A stretch of DNA of 64,000 nucleotides from Zhouia spongiae (GTDB lineage: Bacteria > Bacteroidota > Bacteroidia > Flavobacteriales > Flavobacteriaceae), in NCBI RefSeq assembly GCF_022760175.1, contig NZ_CP094326.1:1410804-1474803 (forward strand), written 5' to 3'. Below are positions 16,442 to 24,845 of this stretch, piece after piece (position 1 is the stretch's first letter; each line of letters begins with the position of its first letter). The notes below the pieces were generated by a model. The model worked only from the letters and a program-made list of their open reading frames with translations, did no database searches and was not told the origin of the DNA. Both the position numbers and the translations under genes were made by a program.

Positions 16442-17338
16442 TCATTTTTTGGTTGCCATCAGAGCCCGTATTTCCGGGTCTTTTACATTTGGATTAGCTC
16501 CTTCTTTTGAGGCTACCAATGCGCCTATGGCACAAGCATGATCCAATGCAGTGTGAGGAGCTGTCTTTTGCATGAGCCCGGTTATTAATGCACCCAGGAA
16601 TGAGTCTCCTGCGCCTACCGTATCGACAACACTGACGGTGTATCCCGGATGTGAGTAAAACTTACCGTCCCAATAAAGAACTGCCCCCTCAGGTCCTCTT
16701 GTAACGCAAACAGAGTTGGTGTTCGATTTTTCAGAGATGAATAAGATGTTTTTTCGGATGTCTTTTTCATTCGAGCCCAGGTGCCCGGACAGTTCTAAAA
16801 GTTCGTTGTCATTGAGTTTTATGAAATCTGCTTGCTGCATGAGTGTTGTAAGGGTCTCGAAATTGTAATGGGGTTGTCTCAGGTTTACATCGAATACTTT
16901 GTAGGGAGCTGTTTTCAGGATGTTTAAAAGCGTTTGTCTTGAAACTTTGTCTCTGCAAATTAAACTTCCGAAAACAATTACATCTGTATTCTCGATTGCT
17001 GCTTCACTTTCCCTGCAAGAGTCTATTTTATCCCATGCGGCCGGATAATCAATGGAGTAGGATGCGTTATTTTCATTGTTTAATGTAACCGTTACTTTTC
17101 CGGTAGGAAAATCGTTTTTGAGCTGTATATTTTTTGTGTCTATCCCATTTTTATTTAAGAAAGATATCAGTGATTTGCCATTGCTGTCATTTCCGACAGC
17201 GCTTATGATGCTCATCTTGCATCCCAGGGATTGCATTCTGAGTGCAACATTTAACGGAGCGCCGCCGATTTTCTTTTTATCGGGGAATAGATCCCATAAA
17301 ACCTCGCCAAAGCATATTCCTTTTATAGGGAGAGTCAT
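16442..17338 (-). CDS. PfkB-family sugar kinase, fructokinase-like
   Basis: The 298-residue ribokinase-fold protein starts ICFGEVLWDLFPD and has the GGAPLNVALRMQSLG sugar-binding segment (near 25-39) typical of fructokinases, and the catalytic DTVGAGDSFLGALITG signature at about 236-251, with Asp as the base. It would phosphorylate a hexose, probably fructose, with ATP. Its ATG overlaps the stop of the upstream HAD phosphatase gene by 4 nt (ATGA), so the two are translationally coupled and may act on the same sugar phosphate pool. Confidence 0.85.
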   Translation of the reverse strand: MTLPIKGICFGEVLWDLFPDKKKIGGAPLNVALRMQSLGCKMSIISAVGNDSNGKSLISFLNKNGIDTKNIQLKNDFPTGKVTVTLNNENNASYSIDYPAAWDKIDSCRESEAAIENTDVIVFGSLICRDKVSRQTLLNILKTAPYKVFDVNLRQPHYNFETLTTLMQQADFIKLNDNELLELSGHLGSNEKDIRKNILFISEKSNTNSVCVTRGPEGAVLYWDGKFYSHPGYTVSVVDTVGAGDSFLGALITGLMQKTAPHTALDHACAIGALVASKEGANPNVKDPEIRALMATKK

Positions 17339-18123
17339 TGTCCGTGTTTTAATGCCATGGCAGTTTCAAGGTCTATAGAAGCTACTGAATCTACAATCAT
17401 ATCAGGTTTGAAGGCATAATCGTCCAGGATGTTTCTTTTGGACACGCCCGAAAGTGTTAGAATAGTAGTGTAGCCCAGCTGAACCCCTCCAAGGATATCG
17501 GTGTCCATCGTATCTCCGATAATAATGGTTTCCCTGGCTTCGAGTCCCAGGTATTTGCGGGCCGACCGCATCATTACCGGACTTGGTTTGCCTACGGAAA
17601 AGGCTTTCTTTCCGGTAGCCTCTTCGATCATGGCAACAACTGCTTTAATTCCTAAATTAGACCAGCCTTTCTTTTTTGGTGAAGGGTCTAAATTAGTTGC
17701 GATAAGCTTTGCTCCGGCAAGAATCATATCAACGGCATTGTTTACCATTTCCAGGGTGAAGTTCCTGCCTTCACCCACCACTACAAAATCAGGGTTTGAG
17801 TTGGCCATGGTATACCCTTGTTGCAAAAGGCTTGTTATGATACCGCCTTCGCCTAATACGTATGCAGTGCCGTTTGGTTTCATAAAGGAAAGAAAAGAAG
17901 CTGTGGCCATTGCGCTGGTATATACATTCTCTTCTTTTATTTTAATACCCATCCGGGCTACTTTGTTTACCGTGTCCAGAGGTGTGCGCTGACTGTTGTT
18001 GGTCATAAACAGGAAAGGAATGTTTTCTTTTTGAAGTGTTGCTATAAATTCATCCGCACCCGGGATCATTTCATCACCACCATAAATAACACCGTCCATG
18101 TCGATTAAAAATCCTTTTTTCAT
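17335..18123 (-). CDS. HAD-IIA family phosphatase, NagD-like
   Basis: The 262-residue protein opens with the HAD nucleophile motif GFLIDMDGVIYGG, has motif II in FLFMTNNSQRTP (near 38-49), the conserved lysine in SVGKPSPVMMR, and motif III IIIGDTMDTDILGG (near 197-210). The class IIA cap lies in between. NagD-type enzymes dephosphorylate nucleotides or sugar phosphates. It is the first gene of a two-gene operon with the fructokinase-like gene. Confidence 0.88.
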   Translation of the reverse strand: MKKGFLIDMDGVIYGGDEMIPGADEFIATLQKENIPFLFMTNNSQRTPLDTVNKVARMGIKIKEENVYTSAMATASFLSFMKPNGTAYVLGEGGIITSLLQQGYTMANSNPDFVVVGEGRNFTLEMVNNAVDMILAGAKLIATNLDPSPKKKGWSNLGIKAVVAMIEEATGKKAFSVGKPSPVMMRSARKYLGLEARETIIIGDTMDTDILGGVQLGYTTILTLSGVSKRNILDDYAFKPDMIVDSVASIDLETAMALKHGQ

Positions 18124-18322
18124 GTTTGTCTTTGTTCTTAATGCTTCCGTAAAGGTAGTGATACATTAAAAAAGAAGGCATGTGGTTTGTGGTAAAAGTT
18201 AAGGCGATTCCCATGATTTGTGTTATTGTAAAATCAGGCGGTATTTAAGCTTGAAAGCTGTAATGTTTTAGTAGTATTTTTGATAATTAGCCTTGAGGGA
18301 GCAGTCTGTTATGGATAGTATG

Positions 18323-18413
18323 TAAAAACAGAAAGGCAGGAATAAATCCTGCCTTTCATACCCCAAATCTTACCATGAACTTAACCTACTTATGCTATGG
18401 TGATGTAAATGTA
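18323..18413 (-). ncRNA. Candidate small RNA, copy 1
   Basis: Read on the minus strand, a promoter-like TACATTTA (18406-18413) is followed by ACCATAGC...TTCATGGTAAGATTTGGGG and an 11-bp hairpin GAAAGGCAGGA/TCCTGCCTTTC (18331-18357) leading into TGTTTTTA. The ACCAT/ATGGT ends can pair to form a first stem. This gives an RNA of about 80 nt with its own terminator. The core is nearly identical to copy 2 about 460 bp upstream. It might belong to a described Flavobacteria RNA motif such as flavo-1, which I cannot check. No coding capacity is supported. Confidence 0.5.
18331..18403. repeat. 73-bp direct repeat, copy A (partner at 18793-18865)
   Basis: The two copies are the same length, have the same orientation and differ at only a handful of bases, mostly near the hairpin loop and at its foot. 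The stretch from CCCCAAATC to GCTATGGTGA is identical. Flanking DNA is unrelated, so the repeat boundaries are sharp. Confidence 0.85.
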
Positions 18414-18784
18414 CTATGTAGGTATAGGTGTGTTAAAATAAAACAGATGTAATACCTAAAATTTAGACAAAATGAATTTACAGGGGAAAGATTAAGGTTT
18501 CAGGCTTATGGATGGGATTGAAGATAAGGATTCGGTTTCACAAAAGGCAGGGGTTTGAGTAACTATTTTTAGAAACTCGACACCCGGCTAAAAAATCCCG
18601 AATAGAGGGGTTGGTGTAAAGTTGCGATGTTGTTGGGAAATACCTGTGTTTAGGCCCGGCATGGTATGAGAGGGTATGGGGTGTTTGTGCTCGGGGTTTT
18701 TAACTGCTCCGGAATGTAAAGAAGGTGTTTTTGTTTTACCTGAAATGACATCAGGGGTGGTGTCCGAGATGGTCTTAACCGGCT

Positions 18785-18876
18785 GAAAATAAGAAAGGCA
18801 GGAATGAATCCTGCCTTTCTTGCCCCAAATCTTACCATGAACTTAACCTACTTATGCTATGGTGACAACAAATGTA
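18785..18876 (-). ncRNA. Candidate small RNA, copy 2
   Basis: This copy has a perfect TAnnTTTG box (TACATTTG, 18869-18876) just before the conserved core and an uninterrupted 13-bp terminator hairpin (AAGAAAGGCAGGA/TCCTGCCTTTCTT, 18791-18819) followed by ATTTTC. The hairpin loop differs from copy 1 by one base, while the stem is preserved. It lies about 90 nt downstream of the purF stop on the same strand, so the hairpin may also end purF transcripts. Together with copy 1 it looks like a duplicated independent transcription unit. Confidence 0.5.
18793..18865. repeat. 73-bp direct repeat, copy B (partner at 18331-18403)
   Basis: This is the second copy of the element; see copy A. Its upstream boundary (minus-strand sense) coincides with a consensus -7 promoter box. 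Confidence 0.85.
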
Positions 18877-18962
18877 GATTAAAGAGGATTCTCACACAGA
18901 ATCAATCCGATAAAGTGCAAAAAAACCCGATGAAATACATAGTGGTTAAGTCCTGTATTCTT

Positions 18963-20861
18963 TTAATAAGCTCGTTCTTTATTTCCTTCGTAAAAGTTTA
19001 TAAACGCTCGGTTAACCACGCGATTCCCGCCGGGAGTAGGGTAATCGCCGGTAAAATACCAGTCTCCAAGGTTTTTCGGGCAGGCTTTATGAAGGTTGTC
19101 GACAGACTGGTAAATAATCTCGACTTCAGCATTAATACCTTCCGGGCTTAATAGCGAGGCTATTTTATCAGATATTTCTTCGTCGGTAAAAGGATCGTAG
19201 ATCTTTTTTACGACATTCACCACATCTATGTCCTTGTAGTCAATCTGTCCCTGGCATTCTTTGTATACGTCCTCTACAATATGATATGTGTTCCTGTCTT
19301 TGTGTAATTCGAGAGCAGCTCTGAATGCTACCAGGTCTTCAAGGCGTGCCATGTCTATTCCGTAGCAATCCGGATATCTGATCTGGGGAGCTGAAGAAAC
19401 GACTACGATCTTTTTAGGATGAAGCCTGTCCAGAATCCTTAGAATACTCTTTTTGAGTGTGGTTCCTCTTACGATACTGTCGTCAATTATAACTAAATTA
19501 TCTGTAGGTTTTACAGATCCGTAGGTGATATCGTATACGTGAGCTACCAGATCATCTCTGCTGCTGTCTTCAGTGATGAAAGTCCTTAGTTTTGCGTCTT
19601 TAATGGCGATCTTTTCGATTCGCGGACGGGCAGAAATAATCTCGTGAAGCCTCTCTTTGGTAATCTTGCTTCCTTCTTTCAGGATCAGCTCTTCTTTCCT
19701 TTTGTTGAGATAGTTCTGAGCTTGTTTAACCATACCGAAGAAAGAGGTCTCAGCGGTATTTGGGATGTATGAAAACACCGTATTGTCAAGGTCGTCGTTT
19801 ACACTTTCCAGTATTTTAGGCAGTAATAATCTTCCGAGTTTTTTGCGCTCTTCGTATATTTCGGCATCACTTCCCCTGGAAAAGTATATGCGCTCGAAAG
19901 AACATGCTTTTCTCTCTAGTGGCTTTAGGATTCTTTTAAAAGAAACGCTGCCATCTTTTTTGATGATGATGGCTTTTCCCGGGTCTAATTCGTGGATGTC
20001 TTCAAATTCAACATTAAAAACGGTTTGAATCACAGGCCTTTCAGAAGCTATTACAACTATTTCGTCGTCTTTATAGTAATATGCTGGTCTGATTCCCGCA
20101 GGGTCTCTTAATACAAAAGCATCACCGTGTCCCAGAAGCCCGGCCATAGCATAGCCTCCATCCCAGTTTTTGGCAGCCCTTTTCAGGATCTTTGCTACAT
20201 TTAACCGTTCTGCAATCAATGGAGAAGCTTCCAGCTTGGAGTATCCCTCCTTTTTAATTTCTTTATATAGCTTGGCAACTGCGTCATCTAAGAAATGTCC
20301 GATTTTTTCCATTACGGTAATGGTGTCGGCTTTTTCTTTGGGGTGTTGCCCGAGCTGGATCAGGTTATCAAACAACTCATTAACATTGGTCATATTAAAA
20401 TTTCCTGCCACAATAAGGTTGCGGTGCATCCAGTTGTTTTGTCTTAAAAAAGGGTGTACGCTTTCGATGCTGTTCTTTCCGAATGTGCCATACCGCACAT
20501 GTCCGAGCATCACCTCTCCCAAATACGGGGTATGTCTTTTCAGTTTCGAAATGTCGTCCTGATAATCCGGGTTTTCGGTAAGTGTATTGTTTATTCTGGA
20601 ATTGATCTGATTGAAAATATCCTGAATAGGGGTTTGCTGGTTTGAGCGCACACGGCTCATATAGCGTTCTCCGGGCTTCATGTCGATCTTGATACTGGCA
20701 AAACCGGCACCATCTTGTCCTCTGTTGTGCTGTTTCTCCATCATCAGGTACATTTTATTGATTCCGTAAAATGCACTTCCGTATTTTTCCTTGTAGTACT
20801 CCAGTGGTTTTAAAAGTCTTACCAGGGCAATTCCGCATTCGTGTTTAATAGCGTCACTCAT
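18963..20861 (-). CDS. purF: PurF-like amidophosphoribosyltransferase (extended form)
   Basis: The 632-residue protein combines an N-terminal class II glutamine amidotransferase domain (catalytic Cys9 in KHECGIALVR, then HNRGQDGAGFA and GHVRYGT) with a phosphoribosyltransferase domain bearing the PRPP signature VIIDDSIVRGTT near 460. PurF transfers amide nitrogen to PRPP in the first step of purine synthesis. At 632 residues it exceeds the usual ~470-510, with insertions and a C-terminal tail. ATG 20861 is chosen because the longer frame to 20933 adds residues without similarity. A PfkB kinase gene lies directly upstream (77 nt), as often in Flavobacteria. Confidence 0.88.
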   Translation of the reverse strand: MSDAIKHECGIALVRLLKPLEYYKEKYGSAFYGINKMYLMMEKQHNRGQDGAGFASIKIDMKPGERYMSRVRSNQQTPIQDIFNQINSRINNTLTENPDYQDDISKLKRHTPYLGEVMLGHVRYGTFGKNSIESVHPFLRQNNWMHRNLIVAGNFNMTNVNELFDNLIQLGQHPKEKADTITVMEKIGHFLDDAVAKLYKEIKKEGYSKLEASPLIAERLNVAKILKRAAKNWDGGYAMAGLLGHGDAFVLRDPAGIRPAYYYKDDEIVVIASERPVIQTVFNVEFEDIHELDPGKAIIIKKDGSVSFKRILKPLERKACSFERIYFSRGSDAEIYEERKKLGRLLLPKILESVNDDLDNTVFSYIPNTAETSFFGMVKQAQNYLNKRKEELILKEGSKITKERLHEIISARPRIEKIAIKDAKLRTFITEDSSRDDLVAHVYDITYGSVKPTDNLVIIDDSIVRGTTLKKSILRILDRLHPKKIVVVSSAPQIRYPDCYGIDMARLEDLVAFRAALELHKDRNTYHIVEDVYKECQGQIDYKDIDVVNVVKKIYDPFTDEEISDKIASLLSPEGINAEVEIIYQSVDNLHKACPKNLGDWYFTGDYPTPGGNRVVNRAFINFYEGNKERAY

Positions 20862-20938
20862 TGTTGTGTTCTTGTGTTGTTTATGGACGTTTCTTAAAAA
20901 AATAAAACCCCGAAAATATTCAGGGCGATTCATTCGTT

Positions 20939-21865
20939 TTATGATAGTTCTATTTCAAACTGCGTTAAGTTTTTAAACTGTTGCAGTCTTCCGTAGATCT
21001 CTTTTTTGGTTAAGCTTTCCATGCGTTCAGTCCCGAATTTTTCAACGCAGAACGAAGCAAGGTTGGAGCCGTGTATGATTGCATTCTTCATATTTTCAAA
21101 TGAAAAGTCTTCCGTTTGAGACAGGTATCCGACAAAGCCCCCTGCAAATGTGTCTCCGGCACCGGTGGGATCGTAAACATCTTCCAGAGGAAGAGCCGGT
21201 GCAAAGAATACATTATCATGGTTGAATAAAAGTGCTCCGTGTTCACCTTTTTTAATGACGACATACTTGGGGCCTAATTCATGTATTTTTTGGGCAGCCT
21301 TTACTAATGAGTATTCGCCGGATAACTGGCGGGCCTCTTCATCGTTGATGGTTATGACATCAACTTTACTGATCACTTCCAATAGTTCGTCGAGTGTATT
21401 GTCCATCCAGAAGTTCATGGTGTCCAGGACGATTAATTTTGGTTTCTCTGTCATTTGTGCAATCACACTCATTTGGACGCCGGGATGGAGGTTTCCTAAC
21501 ATGACGATTTTGGCATCTCTGTAGTCTTCAGGAACAACAGGGTTAAAATCAGCCAGCACATTTAATTGTGTCTCCAGTGTATCTCTTGAGTTTAAATCGT
21601 TGTGGTATTTACCGCTCCAGAAAAAGGTCTTGCCGTTTTCTACTATTTCTATCCCTGAAGTTTCAATGTTTTTGTTTTGCAGCATGGTGAGGTATTCTTC
21701 AGGGAAGTCACCTCCTACTACAGATACAATATTAGAGTCTATTCCGAATTGTGAAGCGGCCAGCCCGATATAGGTGCCTGCACCGCCAAGTATTTTATCT
21801 GTTTTTCCGAAAGGAGTTTCAATCGCGTCGAAGGCTACTGTGCCTACAATCAGTAATTTGCTCAT
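20939..21865 (-). CDS. PfkB-family carbohydrate/nucleoside kinase
   Basis: This 308-residue ribokinase-fold protein starts LLIVGTVAFDAIETPFG and has the GGAGTYIGLAAS motif (near 27-38), the middle INDEEARQLSG segment and the anion-hole/catalytic DPTGAGDTFAGGFVGY at about 237-252. The N-terminal pattern is closer to adenosine/ribokinase-type members than to fructokinases. It sits just upstream of purF on the same strand, which suggests, but does not prove, a role in ribose or purine salvage. Confidence 0.85.
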   Translation of the reverse strand: MSKLLIVGTVAFDAIETPFGKTDKILGGAGTYIGLAASQFGIDSNIVSVVGGDFPEEYLTMLQNKNIETSGIEIVENGKTFFWSGKYHNDLNSRDTLETQLNVLADFNPVVPEDYRDAKIVMLGNLHPGVQMSVIAQMTEKPKLIVLDTMNFWMDNTLDELLEVISKVDVITINDEEARQLSGEYSLVKAAQKIHELGPKYVVIKKGEHGALLFNHDNVFFAPALPLEDVYDPTGAGDTFAGGFVGYLSQTEDFSFENMKNAIIHGSNLASFCVEKFGTERMESLTKKEIYGRLQQFKNLTQFEIELS

Positions 21866-21885
21866 ACCGGCATCTAAATTTTTTG

Positions 21886-21893
21886 CAAATATA
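21886..21893 (-). promoter_or_regulatory. Putative -7 box for the PfkB-purF unit
   Basis: TATATTTG on the minus strand is a perfect TAnnTTTG box 20 nt before the kinase ATG. No TTG at the proper -33 distance is evident. Confidence 0.5.
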
Positions 21894-22041
21894 CGTTAGT
21901 TTTCCAGTATTTCCTTTATGAATGGAAAAGAATGGTAACGGTACGGCCGGCATCGGGTTTTACGGTTGTATGGTGATGGCCTCCTTAGGAGTGAAACTTG
22001 TAAAGAAAGTGTTGTCGCTCTATCCTGTCGATAGCGGGTGG

Positions 22042-22509
22042 TTAGTTGTTTTCGAAGCCCTGGTCGGGAAGAAGTCTTTCTTTTTTGGATGCTTCAACGG
22101 CTAAAAAGTCGCATCGTTCGTTTTGCGGATGGTTGTTGTGTCCTTTTATCCACTGAAACCGGACGTGGTGTTTGCGAAACTCTTTTAAGAATGCAATCCA
22201 CAGGTCGGGATTCTTCTTGTCTTTGAAGCTTTTTTTTTCCCAGCCGAACACCCAGCGTTTTTCTACGGCATCGGCTACATATTTAGAGTCGGTAAAGACT
22301 AAAACATTCAGGTTGGGTTTTTTGAGTTTTTTCAGGGCTTCAATAACAGCCATGAGTTCCATTCTGTTATTTGTCGTTTTTTTAAAACCTTCGGAAAATT
22401 CTTTTTTATAAGGTTTTCCGACCCATTCCATGACTATTCCGTATCCGCCAGGGCCCGGATTTCCACGAGACGACCCGTCAGTATATATATGTACATCAAA
22501 GTTATTCAT
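22042..22509 (-). CDS. rnhA: Ribonuclease HI
   Basis: The 155-residue protein has all catalytic acids of RNase HI: Asp11 in IYTDGSSRGNPGPGG, Glu near 52 in TNNRMELMAV, Asp near 74 in VFTDSKYV, and the C-terminal His/Asp pair in GHNNHPQNERCDFLA. It degrades RNA in RNA-DNA hybrids during replication. Its ATG lies inside the last codons of purN (8-nt overlap in the restored purN frame), which points to a purN-rnhA operon. Confidence 0.95.
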   Translation of the reverse strand: MNNFDVHIYTDGSSRGNPGPGGYGIVMEWVGKPYKKEFSEGFKKTTNNRMELMAVIEALKKLKKPNLNVLVFTDSKYVADAVEKRWVFGWEKKSFKDKKNPDLWIAFLKEFRKHHVRFQWIKGHNNHPQNERCDFLAVEASKKERLLPDQGFENN

Positions 22510-23064
22510 GGAGTAGTTTTTCTATAATCTCAGGAAAGTGCTTGTATTCCAGTTCGTGTACTTTGCCTGCAACATCATCAGCGGTGTCTTTGCCGGTAAT
22601 ATTTGCTTTTGCCTGAAAAATGATGGCGCCTTCATCGTAATTTTCATCGAATAATGTTTCATAATACCCGTTTCTGTTTCCTTGTTGGTTATGACTGCAT
22701 TATGAACATGCATTCCGTACATGCCTTTTCCTCCGTATTTGGGAAGTAGGGCGGGATGGATGTTCACAATTTTTCCGGGGAAAGCTTCAATGAGGTTCTC
22801 CGGTATTTTCCATAAAAAGCCCGCTAATACGATAAGATCCGGACCGGAGTTCTTTAACAAAGAGACCACGAGGTTACTGTTAAAAGCCATACGGTTAAAA
22901 TAAAATGCAGGGATTTTATGGTTGATGGCCCGGTCCAGTACCTTGGCATTTTTATTATTGCTGAGTATTACAGACACCTCGGCAGTACCTTTACGGTTAA
23001 AATACTGTATGATGTTTTCTGCGTTGGTTCCTGAACCAGAGGCTAATATGGCAATGCTTTTCAT
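22502..23064 (-). pseudogene. purN: Phosphoribosylglycinamide formyltransferase, frameshifted
   Basis: The frame from ATG 23064 reads as PurN for 138 codons, including ILASGSGTNAENI and the catalytic NIHPALLPKYGGKGMYG (Asn101, His103), then leaves the family and runs to a stop at 22522. In the next frame the missing end is intact: from 22648 it reads DENYDEGAIIFQAK and on to KLLHE and a stop at 22502. One base is lacking near 22650. As written the product loses the catalytic Asp of the DENYDEG loop. The gap could be a sequencing error or a true mutation. PurN makes formylglycinamide ribotide; no purT is visible here. Confidence 0.88.
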
Positions 23065-23207
23065 GGTCTGTGTTGCTCCTTGTTTAAGTCACAAAAAAAA
23101 GAATAATAATTCATATTCTAAAGTTAGAAAACCATTAAGTTGAATTTATTTTTTTAACTTTAAAAGCACATTTTGGTGTGAAAATGATTTTTTAAACCAA
23201 AGTTTTT

Positions 23208-23215
23208 TATTTTTG
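23208..23215 (+). promoter_or_regulatory. Putative -7 box for acpP
   Basis: TATTTTTG fits TAnnTTTG and lies 31 nt before the acpP ATG in the 182-bp divergent gap to purN. A -33 TTG at proper spacing is not seen. Confidence 0.45.
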
Positions 23216-23246
23216 CCATCAATTTAAATTTTAAAACTAAAAGATT

Positions 23247-23480
23247 ATGTCAGACATTGCATCAAGAGTAAAGGCGATTATCGTAGACAAATTAGGTGTA
23301 GATGAAAACGAGGTTGTGCCTGAAGCTAGCTTCACAAACGATTTAGGTGCAGATTCATTAGACACCGTAGAATTAATCATGGAGTTCGAAAAAGAATTCG
23401 ATATCCAAATTCCTGATGATCAGGCTGAAAACATTGCTACGGTAGGGCAAGCAATTAAATACATAGAAGAGACAAAATAA
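23247..23480 (+). CDS. acpP: Acyl carrier protein
   Basis: The 77-residue acidic protein has the phosphopantetheine attachment site [10 protein letters not shown] with Ser37, and the usual helix I ([16 protein letters not shown]) and C-terminal [13 protein letters not shown]. It carries growing acyl chains in type II fatty-acid synthesis. It is directly followed by fabF, with a hairpin terminator between them that would let the small, abundant ACP be made in excess over FabF. Confidence 0.97.
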   Translation: MSDIASRVKAIIVDKLGVDENEVVPEASFTNDLGADSLDTVELIMEFEKEFDIQIPDDQAENIATVGQAIKYIEETK

Positions 23481-23502
23481 TTGTTTTATCATAGTAAAGG
23501 AC

Positions 23503-23538
23503 AAAAATTTATTCGTGCATTGCACGAATAAATTTTTT
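23503..23538 (+). terminator. Terminator/attenuator between acpP and fabF
   Basis: A long stem (AAAAATTTATTCGTGC/GCACGAATAAATTTTTT, loop ATT) ends in a T-run. It lies 22 nt after the acpP stop and 42 nt before fabF, and would cut off most but not necessarily all transcripts. Confidence 0.85.
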
Positions 23539-23580
23539 GGTTATTTATATCAATAGTAGATTTACAGAAATTTAGTTTAT

Positions 23581-24831
23581 ATGAAATTTAAGCGAGTTGT
23601 AGTCACAGGTTTAGGGGCTCTGACACCCATCGGTAACAATCTGCAAGAATATTGGGATGGGCTTCAAAACGGTGTTAGTGGTGCCGCACCTATAACGCAT
23701 TTTGATGCGTCTAAATTTAAAACTCAATTTGCTTGTGAGGTTAAAAACTTCAATGTAACCGATTTTATTGATCGTAAAGAAGCAAGACGTTTAGACAAAT
23801 TTGCGCAATATGCAATGGTGGCTTCCGATGAAGCTATCGAAGACTCTAAACTGGATCTTGAAAAGATCGATATGGACAGGATTGGTGTTATTTGGGGCGC
23901 AGGTATCGGTGGTTTGGAAACTTTTCAGGAAGAAGTTTTAAATTATGGAAATGGAGACGGAACGCCAAGGTTCAATCCGTTCTTTATTCCAAAGATGATC
24001 GCAGATATTGCTCCCGGACTAATATCGATTAAACACGGATTCAGAGGGCCGAACTTTACAACAGTTTCTGCTTGTGCGTCGTCTGCAAATGCGATGATCG
24101 ATGCCTTGAATTATATTCGTCTGGGGCATGCCGACATTATTGTAACCGGGGGTTCTGAGGCTGCTGTAACTGCAGCGGGAATTGGAGGTTTTAATGCCAT
24201 GCATGCACTTTCAACACGTAATGATGACCCTAAAACGGCTTCCAGACCATTTGATGCAAACAGAGATGGTTTTGTACTTGGTGAAGGAGCAGGGGCGATG
24301 ATCCTGGAAGATTATGACCACGCTGTTGCCAGAGGGGCTAAGATTTATTGTGAGATTGCAGGCGGAGGGCTTTCGGCAGATGCTCATCATATGACAGCGC
24401 CACACCCTGAAGGGCTTGGGGCCAAGAATGTAATGATGAACTGTTTAAAAGATGCCGGACTTAATCCGGAAGATGTAGATCACATTAACATGCACGGAAC
24501 TTCAACACCGTTGGGTGATGTAGCCGAATCTAAGGCGATCAAGGAAGTTTTCGGTGATCATACATATAATATTAATATCAACTCTACAAAATCTATGACA
24601 GGTCACTTATTGGGAGCGGCGGGAGCTATAGAGGCTATCTCTTCCATAATGGCTATTGTACATGGAGTAGTGCCACCGACAATCAATCATGAAACTTATG
24701 ATGAAAAGATTGATCCAAAAATGAACTTTACATTTAATAAAGCTCAGAAGCGGGATGTAAAAGTTGCTATGAGCAATACATTCGGATTTGGTGGTCATAA
24801 TGCATGTGTTTTGTTTAAAAAACTTGATTAG
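23581..24831 (+). CDS. fabF: Beta-ketoacyl-ACP synthase II
   Basis: The 416-residue condensing enzyme has the catalytic Cys165 in TTVSACASSANAM, His in INMHGTSTPLGD near 304, the Lys and His of NSTKSMTGHLLGAAGA near 340, and the GFGGHNACVLF end. Length and opening (RVVVTGLGALTPIGNN) match FabF rather than FabB or FabH. It condenses malonyl-ACP with acyl-ACP in fatty-acid elongation and is part of the acpP-fabF-rnc cluster common in Flavobacteria. Confidence 0.96.
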   Translation: MKFKRVVVTGLGALTPIGNNLQEYWDGLQNGVSGAAPITHFDASKFKTQFACEVKNFNVTDFIDRKEARRLDKFAQYAMVASDEAIEDSKLDLEKIDMDRIGVIWGAGIGGLETFQEEVLNYGNGDGTPRFNPFFIPKMIADIAPGLISIKHGFRGPNFTTVSACASSANAMIDALNYIRLGHADIIVTGGSEAAVTAAGIGGFNAMHALSTRNDDPKTASRPFDANRDGFVLGEGAGAMILEDYDHAVARGAKIYCEIAGGGLSADAHHMTAPHPEGLGAKNVMMNCLKDAGLNPEDVDHINMHGTSTPLGDVAESKAIKEVFGDHTYNININSTKSMTGHLLGAAGAIEAISSIMAIVHGVVPPTINHETYDEKIDPKMNFTFNKAQKRDVKVAMSNTFGFGGHNACVLFKKLD

Positions 24832-24845
24832 AACAAGAGATTGTT

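Larger units (their letters stand above)
18124..18962 (-). other. 840-bp gene-free interval with two small-RNA-like repeats
   Basis: No reading frame here has a convincing start or codon pattern on either strand. The only structure found is a pair of near-identical 73-bp elements (18331-18403 and 18793-18865) described separately. The 390 bp between them is G-rich on the plus strand and shows nothing recognisable. Confidence 0.6.

Noticed and set aside
18804..19151. A plus-strand frame that would give a peptide starting MNLTYLCYGD, also present in the repeat near 18375
   Set aside because: The frame runs into the purF 3' end antisense, the two copies diverge right after the shared core, and the minus strand has both a promoter-like box and a terminator.
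18963..20861. PurF-like protein as a glucosamine-6-phosphate synthase
   Set aside because: It has the PRPP signature VIIDDSIVRGTT and no SIS sugar-isomerase domain.
21922..22104. A 60-residue plus-strand frame in the gap after rnhA
   Set aside because: It is antisense to rnhA at its end and has no family similarity or start signal.
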